Shown here: positions 16,103 to 25,400 of the stretch, piece after piece
Layout: every line of letters starts with the position of its first letter
How positions within the stretch are numbered: the stretch's first letter is position 1
Assembly (NCBI RefSeq): GCF_003987855.1
Contig: NZ_RXIZ01000006.1
Span: 1-64,000, forward strand
Length of the DNA: 64,000 bases
Reading direction: 5' to 3'
Source: Hyphomicrobium sp.
Lineage (GTDB): Bacteria > Pseudomonadota > Alphaproteobacteria > Rhizobiales > Hyphomicrobiaceae
The notes under the pieces: model-generated
Told to the model about the DNA's origin: nothing
Database searches by the model: none
Seen by the model: only the letters and a program-made list of their open reading frames with translations
Program-made: the position numbers and the translations under genes

Positions 16103-16768
16103 TCATGCAAGCCGCATGGAAAGCTCCACGTCCTCGGCGAACGGCGTGGATAGGTATCCTCCCGCGGGCGAGCGAACGCGCGCGAGGTAGTCTGGGCTGT
16201 GATCCGCATTATCGGCCACGATCAACGCCCCGGGCCTCAGGCGGCGTTCCACCAAGTCCAGGATATCGGGGTAGAGGGCCTTCGCACCATCTAGCAGAAG
16301 CAGATCGATCTCATCGGGAAGATCGACGCTCAGCGTTTGCAGCGCGTCGCCCTGCCGAATTTCGACGAGATCGGCGAGGCCTCCGGCCGTGAGATTCTCG
16401 CGCGCCCTTTCGATCTTCGATGGCTCGAACTCGGTGCTGATCAGCCGGCCACCGCCATTGTCGCGCAGCGCCGCTGCAAGGTGCAGGGTGGAGATTCCGA
16501 ACGATGTCCCGAACTCGACGATCGTTCGAGCACGCGTGCTTCGAGCAAGCATGTAGAGCAGCTGCCCAGTCTCCGGAGAAACGGCGAGCGGAAAATCCTT
16601 CAGGCGTCGGTAGAAATACCGATAGTGAGTCTTGCTGCGCATCAAGCGCGTGCGATCTTTGGCTGTCAGATCTGCGATGGCAGGGCTCACAAACGGCGAT
16701 GACGCCGCAGCAGCCTCGAAGAGCTTTTTCAAAAGCGGTGCGAGCGGCGCTGTCGTCAATGAACTCAT
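16103..16768 (-). CDS. Class I SAM-dependent (O-)methyltransferase
   Basis: A 221-residue protein with a Rossmann methyltransferase fold: motif I VEFGTSFGISTLHLAAAL (about residues 89-106), the acidic ribose-binding strand LISTEFEPSK, and IDLLLLDGAK like the catechol/caffeoyl-CoA O-methyltransferase (family 3) group. The substrate is not evident. It is divergent from a TetR regulator whose start lies 92 bp away, which suggests that the regulator controls it. Confidence 0.85.
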   Translation of the reverse strand: MSSLTTAPLAPLLKKLFEAAAASSPFVSPAIADLTAKDRTRLMRSKTHYRYFYRRLKDFPLAVSPETGQLLYMLARSTRARTIVEFGTSFGISTLHLAAALRDNGGGRLISTEFEPSKIERARENLTAGGLADLVEIRQGDALQTLSVDLPDEIDLLLLDGAKALYPDILDLVERRLRPGALIVADNADHSPDYLARVRSPAGGYLSTPFAEDVELSMRLA

Positions 16769-16819
16769 CGTATTTTCCAGTCTCTTGAAACCATCCTTGC
16801 GTTGTCGGCAGAAATACGA

Positions 16820-16849
16820 CTAATTGCTCGCATTCGCTATTCGCATTAG
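16820..16849. promoter_or_regulatory. Candidate TetR operator between methyltransferase and tetR genes
   Basis: CTAAT at 16820 and ATTAG at 16845 form the ends of a 30-bp imperfect inverted repeat, and the interior has three direct TCGC(A)T steps spaced about seven bases apart. It lies just upstream of the tetR start in the 92-bp divergent gap. The inner part is not symmetric, so this is only a candidate. Confidence 0.3.
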
Positions 16850-16860
16850 AATTGATACAC

Positions 16861-17568
16861 ATGAGCACCCGTCGAAAACCGCAGATTTCCTCGCGAAAGC
16901 AACCTAAGCAGACGCGATCCGCAGCGCTTGTGACGGCTATCCTGGATGCAGCTGTTCAGGTTTTGGCGAAGGAAGGCGCGCATCGGTTCACGACGGCGCG
17001 CGTTGCGGAAAAGGCCGGCGTCAGCGTTGGCTCGCTCTATCAGTACTTCCCCAACAAGACAGCCATATTGTTCCGCCTGCAAAGCAATGAGTGGCGTGAG
17101 ACGACGCAGCTTCTGCAGCATATTTTGCAAGACCGGACGAGACCGCCGATGGCAAGACTGCGCGCGCTCGTCCATGCCTTCATTCGATCGGAATGTGACG
17201 AAGCTGCCGTGCGCGTCGCCCTCGATGATGCGGCGCCGCTTTATCGCAGCGCTCCAGAGGCGCGGGAAGCAAAGGCGTCCGGCGATCGCACCATGCAGCT
17301 TTTCATCCGTGAGGTTCTTCCGCTATCGCCTAAAGGTGAACAAGCGCGAGCTGGAGAGCTCATTAAAATCACGCTGAGCACCGTGGGTAAGCAGTTTTCG
17401 GAAACGCCGAGATCAGCGGCGGAAATCTCAGCATTCGCCGACAGCCTGGCCGACATGTTGTGCGCGTATCTGGAAAGCCTTCAGCAACCGCTAACCCCTC
17501 GAAACGCGACATCTCGGCACGGGCGCCCGTCGAATAAGCCCAGGGGACTTACAACGCGGCAGTGTTGA
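16861..17568 (+). CDS. TetR/AcrR family transcription regulator
   Basis: About 235 residues starting at the ATG at 16861 (a TTG at 16852 is in frame but unlikely). The N-terminal HTH (about 25-70) shows FTTARVAEKAGVSVGSLYQYF, a classic TetR helix-turn-helix. The C-terminal ligand domain has no recognisable signature. Its nearest target by position is the divergent methyltransferase gene, or itself. Confidence 0.9.
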   Translation: MSTRRKPQISSRKQPKQTRSAALVTAILDAAVQVLAKEGAHRFTTARVAEKAGVSVGSLYQYFPNKTAILFRLQSNEWRETTQLLQHILQDRTRPPMARLRALVHAFIRSECDEAAVRVALDDAAPLYRSAPEAREAKASGDRTMQLFIREVLPLSPKGEQARAGELIKITLSTVGKQFSETPRSAAEISAFADSLADMLCAYLESLQQPLTPRNATSRHGRPSNKPRGLTTRQC

Positions 17569-17661
17569 TCACGACAGGGGGAAAAACTAATCTTTCCCAG
17601 TGACTCATGCGTCGGCCGGCAGGCCATCGCGGCCGGCATCGGATGACCAGGGTTTATCGCC

Positions 17662-18951
17662 ATGTGGCTGCGGACCATCGCCCTGCTCGTCTCGCTGACA
17701 CTTCACGGGCTCATCGGGCTCGCGTTCTTGCCAAGACTTCAGCAAGAAGAACTGGACGTCCTCGACTTTGGCAGCGGCCAGGACATCGAACTGATGCCGC
17801 AAGGCATGGTGATGGATGAACTGTCCAGCCGCGGCGATAACATCGCAACCATCACGACACCCGAGTCCGTCCCTGTCGACGCGCGCAAGCCGTCATCGCA
17901 GCCGTCGGTGTCTCCGGCACCCGCCCCTCTTCATGACGTGAGCGGCGAAACTTCGAAAAAGCCGTCCGAAGAAGTTGCCGCCATCTCGCAGCAAAAGCCA
18001 ACTCCACTGAAATCGGCCGCGGAGCCGTCGAAGGTGCTGCATGACAGCGAGGACCAGGAGCAGGCCCGCGATGTCCAGCAGGCGCCGGCACTCACGCCGC
18101 AACAGCCTTCGGAGCAGCCGCCAACGATCACGTCTTCCCAGCCGGCGATCGACCTTCCGGTCGACTCGGGCAAGCAGGTCACGGAGGACATCGCCCCGAT
18201 CGAGGATCAGAAGCCGCCCCAGCAGCGACCCACCGTTTCGACTTCCGAACAACTGCACGATGCCGCCGAGCCGCTCGAGACTAAGAAGGTCGACGACAGC
18301 GCGCCCGTCAAAGAGCAGCAGCCCGCGCCCCAGCGCCCGACGGCCAAGCCAACAGAACAAATGACTGACCTGAAGGCGGCGGAGAAAAGTGTTGTAGAAC
18401 GAGACATCCCTAAAGCCACCGACACGCCCGTGCCCCTTCCGCTTGGAGAGGCAAGCGCAGGAAAACCGGGTGAATTGCCGCCGCCGGTCGAGCTAAAGGA
18501 GTCGCAGGTCACGCAATTGGATGTGCCTTCGCCGCCAGACCCGGTGAAAGAGCAAACGCCGGACACCAAGCCCGAGGAAAAACCCGACCCCAAAGCAGTC
18601 GAAGCTCAGCCGCAGCAGGTCGCGATTGTCACCGAAGAAAGCTCTGGCAGAGCCAAGACCGGCGGTAATCCGCGCATCGTCGGGATGTACATCGCCAAGG
18701 TCAATCAGCGTGTCCAGAAGGCGAAGGTATATCCGAACTCGCGGCAGACCGGCTTTGTCATCCTGAAATACACGATCGCCCCCGACGGCACCCTTTTGTC
18801 GAAGCAGATCATCTCGTCATCAAGGTCCCCAGCTCTCGATGAGGCAGCTTTGGCAGCCGTTGAAAGAGCGAAGCCCTTTCCTCCCGTACCGCCAGAGGTG
18901 AGCCTAAAACCGGTGACCTTCACGCAGACGTTCAAGTTCATCCTGCGCTGA
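17662..18951 (+). CDS. TonB-like energy transducer with long Pro/Glu/Lys-rich linker
   Basis: A 429-residue protein with one N-terminal membrane helix (residues about 5-22), a very long disordered periplasmic linker (about 60-330) rich in Pro, Gln, Glu and Lys with imperfect QQRPT/PQRPT repeats, and a C-terminal TonB/TolA-like domain (about 340-429) with VYPNSRQTGFVILKYTIAPDG and ALDEAALAAVERAKPFPPVP. TonB carries proton-motive energy from ExbB-ExbD to outer-membrane receptors. No exbB, exbD or receptor gene is nearby, so it must rely on partners elsewhere. The linker is longer than in E. coli TonB (239 residues in total). Confidence 0.88.
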   Translation: MWLRTIALLVSLTLHGLIGLAFLPRLQQEELDVLDFGSGQDIELMPQGMVMDELSSRGDNIATITTPESVPVDARKPSSQPSVSPAPAPLHDVSGETSKKPSEEVAAISQQKPTPLKSAAEPSKVLHDSEDQEQARDVQQAPALTPQQPSEQPPTITSSQPAIDLPVDSGKQVTEDIAPIEDQKPPQQRPTVSTSEQLHDAAEPLETKKVDDSAPVKEQQPAPQRPTAKPTEQMTDLKAAEKSVVERDIPKATDTPVPLPLGEASAGKPGELPPPVELKESQVTQLDVPSPPDPVKEQTPDTKPEEKPDPKAVEAQPQQVAIVTEESSGRAKTGGNPRIVGMYIAKVNQRVQKAKVYPNSRQTGFVILKYTIAPDGTLLSKQIISSSRSPALDEAALAAVERAKPFPPVPPEVSLKPVTFTQTFKFILR

Positions 18952-18987
18952 TGTTCGCCCGTCGGGCGCATGCCAAAGACAGGCTGA

Positions 18988-19218
18988 TCACCCCTCGATG
19001 ATCTGTTCCACCTGATAGAGCGGCCGGAAGCGGCGGGTCACCACGGTCACGCGCTCACCTTCGCGCATCATAGGCTGGCCTTGCGTGACGAGTTGCACCG
19101 TCACGCCGCTGTCGGTCAGGAGTTCGCCGTAGTCACTGCGCCAAACTCTAATGGTCCCCGAGAACACATGGGTTCCGGGTTCCAGGATGTCGGGCGCGCC
19201 AGTCCTGGGTTGGCTCAT
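18988..19218 (-). CDS. Conserved hypothetical 76-residue protein
   Basis: I do not recognise a named family. The sequence is beta-strand-like (HVFSGTIRVWRSDYGELLTD, VTVQLVTQGQPMMREGERVT), without signal peptide, membrane helix or cysteines, and looks like a small OB- or SH3-like barrel. It converges with tonB (36 bp apart) and is divergent from mgtE. Confidence 0.6.
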   Translation of the reverse strand: MSQPRTGAPDILEPGTHVFSGTIRVWRSDYGELLTDSGVTVQLVTQGQPMMREGERVTVVTRRFRPLYQVEQIIEG

Positions 19219-19565
19219 GTGTCACGCTGCATCCGCAAGAGCGAGCGTGATTGTGCCGGTGAAAGCTGCGATCACGCAAGGCAAGAGCGCGCTTCGACCA
19301 CTCGATTCTTCATTTCGGTGGCCGCCGCGCCAGCAAGTCGAAAGCGGACCTTGGAAATTTGCGTTATCTGAGGCGGGCTACCTTGACTAATCATCAAAGT
19401 CAGCTCATGAGGACCCCGCGGCTGTCCTGACTTTGACGCCGTGAATCCGAAGGAATCCAACCCTTGTCTAGCGACAGTAGTCGATTGCCCCGGCCGTCGA
19501 GGCTCGTGGACTGACCGTTGGGTCGGCTCCCGCGATCCGTGCGACGGCGGATCGAAAGGTGAGCC
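19219..19565. other. Long mgtE leader/intergenic region
   Basis: This 347-bp stretch between the 76-residue gene and mgtE has no convincing gene. It contains a perfect 10-bp inverted repeat (19394-19436, listed separately). GGTGAGCC just before the mgtE ATG is a modest ribosome site. The length and structure would fit a regulated 5' leader. Confidence 0.5.
19394..19436. promoter_or_regulatory. Perfect 10-bp inverted repeat in mgtE leader
   Basis: TCAAAGTCAG at 19394-19403 and CTGACTTTGA at 19427-19436 are exact reverse complements around a 23-base loop, 130 bp upstream of mgtE. There is no T-run after it, so it is not a simple terminator. It could be an RNA hairpin of a Mg-responsive leader or a DNA operator. 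It does not match an M-box that I can recognise. Confidence 0.5.
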
Positions 19566-20936
19566 ATGGAAAATATCCGCAACGCATCGGGCGACGATGT
19601 CGACCCGATCGTCCTGGTCGAATTGCTCGAAGAGCACGACGCCGACATTGTCGCCCAACTCAACGAAGAAGACCTCGAGACGGCCGCCTCGATTCTCTCG
19701 CAGCTGCCGCTTGACCGCGTCGTTGAGATCTTCGACCGCCCGGAACTCTCCCGCGCCAGTGATCTGATCCTGGAGCTTCCCGAGGACTTCACCGGGCACG
19801 TGCTGACCGGCATGTCGGCCGACCGGGCGGCTGACCTTCTTCGCCAGCTCGATGGGCCGGATCGCACCAAGCTGCTGTCTCTGCTCGACTTCGAAACTGC
19901 GCAGTCCTTGAAGCTGCTCCTGGCCTACCAGGAAGGCACCGCCGGCAGCATCATGACGACGGAGTTCGTCAGCGTGCCGTCAACTTTCACGGTTGCCGAC
20001 ACCCTCCGCCTCATCCGTGAGGTCGAGCACACGCGCGAGACGGTCTATGCGATCTACGTAACGGACCCTGTCTCTCGCGAACTCGTGCGCACCGTCACGC
20101 TGCGCCAGCTCATCACAGGTTCGCCCGACCAGAATATTCTCGAAATCGCGCCGGACCGCGATCCGATCTGGGTCGACCCCGACACCGATCGCGAAGAGGT
20201 TGCGCGCCTTATCTCCATCCACGACCTTCTCGCCGTTCCGGTGCTCAACGCGCGGCACCGCGTACTCGGCATCGTCACCGTCGACGACGTAATCGACGCG
20301 ATCCTCGCCGAGAGTACGGAGGACGTCCAGAAGTTCGGCGGCGTGGAAGGCATGGCCGAGCCGTATCTTGAAATCGGCTTTCTCGAAATGATCAAGAAGC
20401 GCGCCGGCTGGCTTTGCGCGCTCTTTCTCGGCGAGATGCTGACGGCAAGCGCCATGCAGCACTATTCCGATGAACTCGAAAAGGCCGTGGTCCTCACGCT
20501 CTTCATCCCACTCATCATGAGTTCAGGCGGAAACTCGGGCTCGCAATCGACATCGCTTCTGATCCGCGCCCTGGCGCTCGGACAACTGCGGCTTCGCGAC
20601 TGGTGGCGAGTTGCGCTGCGCGAGATCCCGACGGGCATAACGCTGGGCGCGATCCTGGGCGTCATCGGTATGGCGCGCATCACGGTTTGGCAGCTGACCG
20701 GGATTTTCGACTATGGTCAGTATTGGAAACTGGTCGCCTTGACCGTTGGCCTTGGCCTTATCGGCATTGTCACGTTCGGGTCGCTTACGGGTGCTATGTT
20801 GCCCTTCCTTCTCAAAAGGATCGGCTTCGATCCGGCGAGCGCATCGGCACCATTCGTTGCGACGCTGGTCGATGTCACTGGTCTGATGATTTATTTCACC
20901 GTGGCCTTGCTCGTCCTCCAAGGCACGCTGCTTTAA
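19566..20936 (+). CDS. mgtE: Magnesium transporter MgtE
   Basis: 456 residues in the usual MgtE order: an N-terminal superhelical Mg-sensing domain (about 10-135), a CBS-domain pair (about 140-265, with DLLAVPVLNARHRVLGIVTV), then five membrane helices (about 290-456). The pore-lining stretch MSSGGNSGSQSTSLLIRALA is characteristic. MgtE is a Mg2+ channel in the inner membrane, closed by Mg2+ bound to the cytosolic domains. The gene is monocistronic and followed by two strong hairpins. Confidence 0.96.
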   Translation: MENIRNASGDDVDPIVLVELLEEHDADIVAQLNEEDLETAASILSQLPLDRVVEIFDRPELSRASDLILELPEDFTGHVLTGMSADRAADLLRQLDGPDRTKLLSLLDFETAQSLKLLLAYQEGTAGSIMTTEFVSVPSTFTVADTLRLIREVEHTRETVYAIYVTDPVSRELVRTVTLRQLITGSPDQNILEIAPDRDPIWVDPDTDREEVARLISIHDLLAVPVLNARHRVLGIVTVDDVIDAILAESTEDVQKFGGVEGMAEPYLEIGFLEMIKKRAGWLCALFLGEMLTASAMQHYSDELEKAVVLTLFIPLIMSSGGNSGSQSTSLLIRALALGQLRLRDWWRVALREIPTGITLGAILGVIGMARITVWQLTGIFDYGQYWKLVALTVGLGLIGIVTFGSLTGAMLPFLLKRIGFDPASASAPFVATLVDVTGLMIYFTVALLVLQGTLL

Positions 20937-20962
20937 TCGTCCGCCGAAAGACCGTCGTTTTC

Positions 20963-21013
20963 GGCATGCAGAAGGTTGCCTTCCTGCATGCCCAAACTGA
21001 AATGCAAGTTTGG
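20963..21013. promoter_or_regulatory. Two abutting inverted repeats between mgtE and the RND operon
   Basis: GGCATGCAGAAGG (20963-20975) pairs with CCTTCCTGCATGCC (20979-20992) with one bulged C. It is followed directly by CCAAACT (20992-20998) pairing with AGTTTGG (21007-21013). The first is strong enough to end mgtE transcription but no T-tract follows. The second could be an operator for the efflux genes that start at 21222. Confidence 0.45.
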
Positions 21014-21221
21014 AAGTGTTCGCACTAATCGCGGCATTCGGGCCACTGTCCTGCACGTAAATGTCCAATTCGCGCGCCAATGTGCCGTAGGGCGAAACTC
21101 GGCATCATTGAAATTCCAATCACCCGCATGCATTTGGTGTGCTAAATATTCCGCGACGTCGGCGCGTCATGGAATTGCGACTCTGCTCGATCCTGACTTT
21201 CCCCTTGGTGGATTACGAAAA

Positions 21222-22442
21222 ATGACGGCGACCATCCAAAATTCGCGCCAGGCTTTCCGGCGCACGTCGACTGTGTTCGCGGCCCTGACGATGGCAGCGG
21301 GGGCTGTCGGTTCGCTTGCGGGTTCGGCGAGCGCCCAATCTGCCATGCCCGCATTTCCGGTGACGGTCGCACCGCCGCTGGCAAAGCACATCAAGACCTG
21401 GGATGAATTTCCTGGCCGTTTCGAAGCCGTTGCACGCGTTGAGCTTCGCCCCCGCGTTAGCGGCTACGTCGAGAAGGTGCACTTTACCGAAGGCGCTCTC
21501 GTGAAGCAGGGCGACCTCCTTTTTACTCTGGACAAGCGTCCGTTCCAGATCGCCGTCGACGCCGCTAAAGCAGAGGTCGCCCGCACCCAGGCGCAGGTCA
21601 TTTTTGCGAAGGCGGACCTCGAACGCGCGAGCCCGTTGGTCGAAACCAAAGTGCTGAGCGAACAGGTCTTCGAACAGCGGAAGTCGAGTTTGGGCGTTGC
21701 AGAGGCTCAGGTCCTTGCAGCCCAGGCACAATTGCATTCCGCCGAACTCAATCTCGAATGGGCCGAGGTGCGCGCGCCGATCTCGGGCCGGGTCTCCGAC
21801 AAGAAAATCGACGTCGGCAATCTCGTCCTCGGCGGCCAGGTCAACTCGACCCTGATGGCGACGATCGTGACGGTCGATCCCATCCACTTCGTCTTCGATA
21901 CGTCAGAAGCCGACTATCTTCGTTACGCTCGCCTGCGTCAGTCGGGCGCTTTGCCGTCGTCGCGACTGGCGCCGAACCCCGTGCGCATCAAACTGGGCGA
22001 CGAAACCACGTGGGCGCATGAAGGCGTGATGGACTTCATCGACAACTCCTTCAATCAGCGTTCCGGCACTATCCGCGGTCGCGCGGTGCTACCGAACAAG
22101 GACGACATCCTCTCTCCCGGCATTTTCGCGCGCATCTCGGTTTACGGCGGCGACATCGACGCGCTTCTTGTGCCAGACGCCGCCATCGTGTCCGACCAAG
22201 CCCACAAGATCCTCTACACGGTCAACGCCGACAACGTCATCGTTGCGACGCCGGTCACGCTCGGTCAGCTTTACGAGGGGTTACGCGTGGTCCGAAGCGG
22301 ATTGAAGCCCGATGATCGCGTCGTCATCGAAGGCGTCGCCAATCCGGCAATCCGTCCGGGAACGAAGGTTGCGCCGACCCAAGGCACGATTCAGCCCCCT
22401 CAGACGGCAGCCGCGACCAAGGGCTCGACCGCCGAAAAATAG
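21222..22442 (+). CDS. RND efflux periplasmic adaptor (AcrA/MexA family)
   Basis: About 406 residues from the ATG at 21222; the frame is open farther upstream but those residues are not protein-like. A signal peptide ends near SASAQS (about residue 40). Then come the beta-barrel/lipoyl and coiled-coil hairpin segments: RVELRPRVSGYVEKVHFTEG, PFQIAVDAAKAEVARTQAQV, VRAPISGRVSDKKIDVGNLV. There is no lipobox Cys, so it is a soluble periplasmic or signal-anchored form. It links the inner-membrane pump encoded 42 bp downstream to an outer-membrane channel. Confidence 0.94.
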   Translation: MTATIQNSRQAFRRTSTVFAALTMAAGAVGSLAGSASAQSAMPAFPVTVAPPLAKHIKTWDEFPGRFEAVARVELRPRVSGYVEKVHFTEGALVKQGDLLFTLDKRPFQIAVDAAKAEVARTQAQVIFAKADLERASPLVETKVLSEQVFEQRKSSLGVAEAQVLAAQAQLHSAELNLEWAEVRAPISGRVSDKKIDVGNLVLGGQVNSTLMATIVTVDPIHFVFDTSEADYLRYARLRQSGALPSSRLAPNPVRIKLGDETTWAHEGVMDFIDNSFNQRSGTIRGRAVLPNKDDILSPGIFARISVYGGDIDALLVPDAAIVSDQAHKILYTVNADNVIVATPVTLGQLYEGLRVVRSGLKPDDRVVIEGVANPAIRPGTKVAPTQGTIQPPQTAAATKGSTAEK

Positions 22443-22484
22443 AATTGCCCGCCCTTAGACTGAGCTTCAAACGCCGAGGGCCCC

Positions 22485-25400
22485 ATGCGCCTTTCTCATT
22501 TCTTCATCGACCGGCCGATCTTCGCCGCCGTTGTGTCGCTGATCATCACGATCCTGGGATTGATTTCGGTTCGGCTGCTGCCGATCGCGGAATATCCCGA
22601 CATCGCGCCGCCGACCGTCGCCATCCATGCGACCTATCCAGGCGCCTCCGCGCAAGTCATCGCCGAGACCGTCGCCACGCCGATCGAACAGGAAGTCAAC
22701 GGCGTCGACGACATGCTGTACATCAACTCGCAGTCGACGGGTGATGGGCTGCTGACGATCAACGTCGTCTTCAAGCCGGGCACCAACATCGATCAGGCAC
22801 AGGTCCTCGTTCAAAACCGCGTCGCCGTGGCCGAACCGCGTCTGCCGGACGACGTGCGCCGTCTCGGCATTTCGGTTCGCAAAGCATCGCCCGACCTGAT
22901 GATGGTCGTCCATATGACGTCACCCGACGGCTCGCGCGATCAACAGTACATCTCGAACTACGCGACGCTCTACGTCAAAGACGTGCTCACCCGTATTGAC
23001 GGCGTTGGCGACGTGCAGGTCTTCGGCGCACGCGACTACTCAATGCGGATCTGGCTCGATCCGGACAAGGTGTCCTCTCGCGGGCTAACGGCCGGCGAAG
23101 TCGTCCAGGCTTTGCAGGCGGCCAACTTGCAGGTCGCGGCAGGCTCCATCAACCAGCCGCCCGCAAGCTCGGACGGCGCATTTACGATCAACGTCAAGAC
23201 GCTCGGACGCTTGAGTTCGCCCGAACAGTTCGAAAACACGGTTGTCCACGCTGAGCCCGATGGATCTGTCGTCCGTCTGCGCGACATCGCTCGCGTTGAG
23301 CTGGGCTCCCAGGATTACACCGTCAATGCCTACCTCGATAACAAGGTCGCGACCGCGCTCGTTATCTTCCAGAAGCCCGGTTCGAATGCGCTTTCGACGG
23401 CCGCCGCCGTCCGCGCCGAAATGGAGCACCTGAAGAAGGACTTCCCGCCGGGCGTCGGCTACTCGGTCGTCTACAATCCGACAGAGTTCATCCAGTTCTC
23501 CATCGACGCCGTGATTCACACGCTCATCGAAGCGCTCGTGCTCGTCGTGCTCGTGGTAATCCTGTTCTTACAGACGTGGCGCGCCGCGATCATCCCGATC
23601 CTGGCAATCCCCGTGTCGCTGGTCGGCACATTCTTCATCATGAGCTTGGCCGGGATCACGTTCAACACGCTGTCGTTGTTCGGTCTCGTCTTGGCCATTG
23701 GCATCGTCGTCGACGACGCCATAGTCGTCGTGGAGAACGTCGAACGCTATATTCAGCAGGGGATGACGCCGAAGGAAGCCGCGCACAAGACCATGGACGA
23801 AGTCGGCGGCGCGCTGCTCGCCATCTCGCTCGTGCTGATCGGGGTGTTCCTCCCCACCGCTTTCATTACCGGCTTGCAGGGTTCGTTCTTCAAGCAGTTC
23901 GCGATCACCATCGCCGCATCGACCGCCATCTCGCTGATGGTATCGTTGACGCTGTCGCCCGCCATGGCGGCTCTGCTGTTGAAGCCGCACGCCAAGGGCC
24001 ACGAGAAGCAGAACCTATTCGTACGTATCCTCGGCGCCCCGTTGCGCTGGTTCTTTGCTGGCTTCAACTGGGCGTTCGGCGCACTCTCGTCGGGCTATGC
24101 ATGGCTGACCAGACATCTGATCAGCATCGGCGCCGTTTTGCTCGTCATCTACGCCGGACTTCTCTACGTCACCTATGAGCGCCTAACGGCGACGCCGACA
24201 GGCCTCATTCCGCAGCTTGATCGCGCATACTTCATCACCGTGTTCCAGCTGCCGCCCGGCTCGACACTGAAGCGGACAGACGAGGTCGTGCGTCGTGCTT
24301 CCGAAATCATCATGCAGCGTCCAGGCGTCGAGCATGCGGTCGAGTTCGTAGGCTTCGACGGCGCGACATTCACAAACGCGCCAAACACTGGCGTCGTCTT
24401 CGTCAGCTTGCAGCCTTTTGAAAAGCGCATAGCCAGCGGGTTGAGCAAGGACGCGATCCTTTCCGATCTCCGCCAGCAGATGGCCGTCTTCAAAGACGCG
24501 TTTATCTTTGTGCTCGAACCGCCATCCGTTCCCGGCATCGGCACGGGCGGCGGCCTCAAGGGCTACGTCCAGGACAAGAGCGGCAATGGCTTGCCCGCAC
24601 TTGAGAACGCCGCCTGGGCCATGGCCGGCACGACAGGTCAGACGCCGGGCTTCACCCAGGCCTTCACGCTCTTCAACGTGCGCACGCCCGAAGTCTACGC
24701 CGACATCGACCGCACGAAGGCCGAGCAGCTCGGCGTTCCGATCAGTCGCGTTTTTGAGACCTTGTCCGTTTACATGGGCTCAGCCTTCATCAACGACTTC
24801 AACATCCTGGGCCGCACCTATCGCGTCACGGCTCAGGGCGACAATCCATTTCGCTTGTCGCTGCGTGACGTCTCGAACCTGAAAACGCGCAACGCCGACG
24901 GTGACATGGTGCCGATCGGCTCTGTCGCGACGTTCCAGGACACGACGGGCGCCTATCGCGTGCCGCGCTATAATCTCTATCCTGCCGCCGAAGTGCAGGT
25001 TCAGCTGGCGCGCGGCTATTCGAGCGGCACCGCGATCGCGGCGATGGAAGCAATCGCCGAAAAGGTTCTGCCGCAGGGGTTCGGCTTCGAATGGACGGAA
25101 ATCGCCCTGCAGGAGAAACTCGCAGGGAATACGTCGATATACGCCTTCGGGCTTTCGGTTGTCTTCGTCTTCCTGCTGCTCGCGGCGCTGTATGAAAGCT
25201 GGATGCTGCCGCTCGCCGTCATCCTGATTGTGCCGATGTGTATTCTCGCGGCCATGATCGGCGTGAACATCCGCGGCCTCGACCGGAACGTTCTCGTGGA
25301 AATCGGCCTGATCGTTCTCGTCGGCCTCGCCGCCAAGAACGCCATTCTAATCGTCGAGTTCGCGAAGCAGGGCGAAGATAACGGACTTTCGCGCGTCGAT

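Noticed and set aside
20976-21221. Upstream extension of the RND adaptor frame
   Set aside because: It runs through the hairpins, has no signal peptide, and the ATG at 21222 gives a normal adaptor N-terminus.
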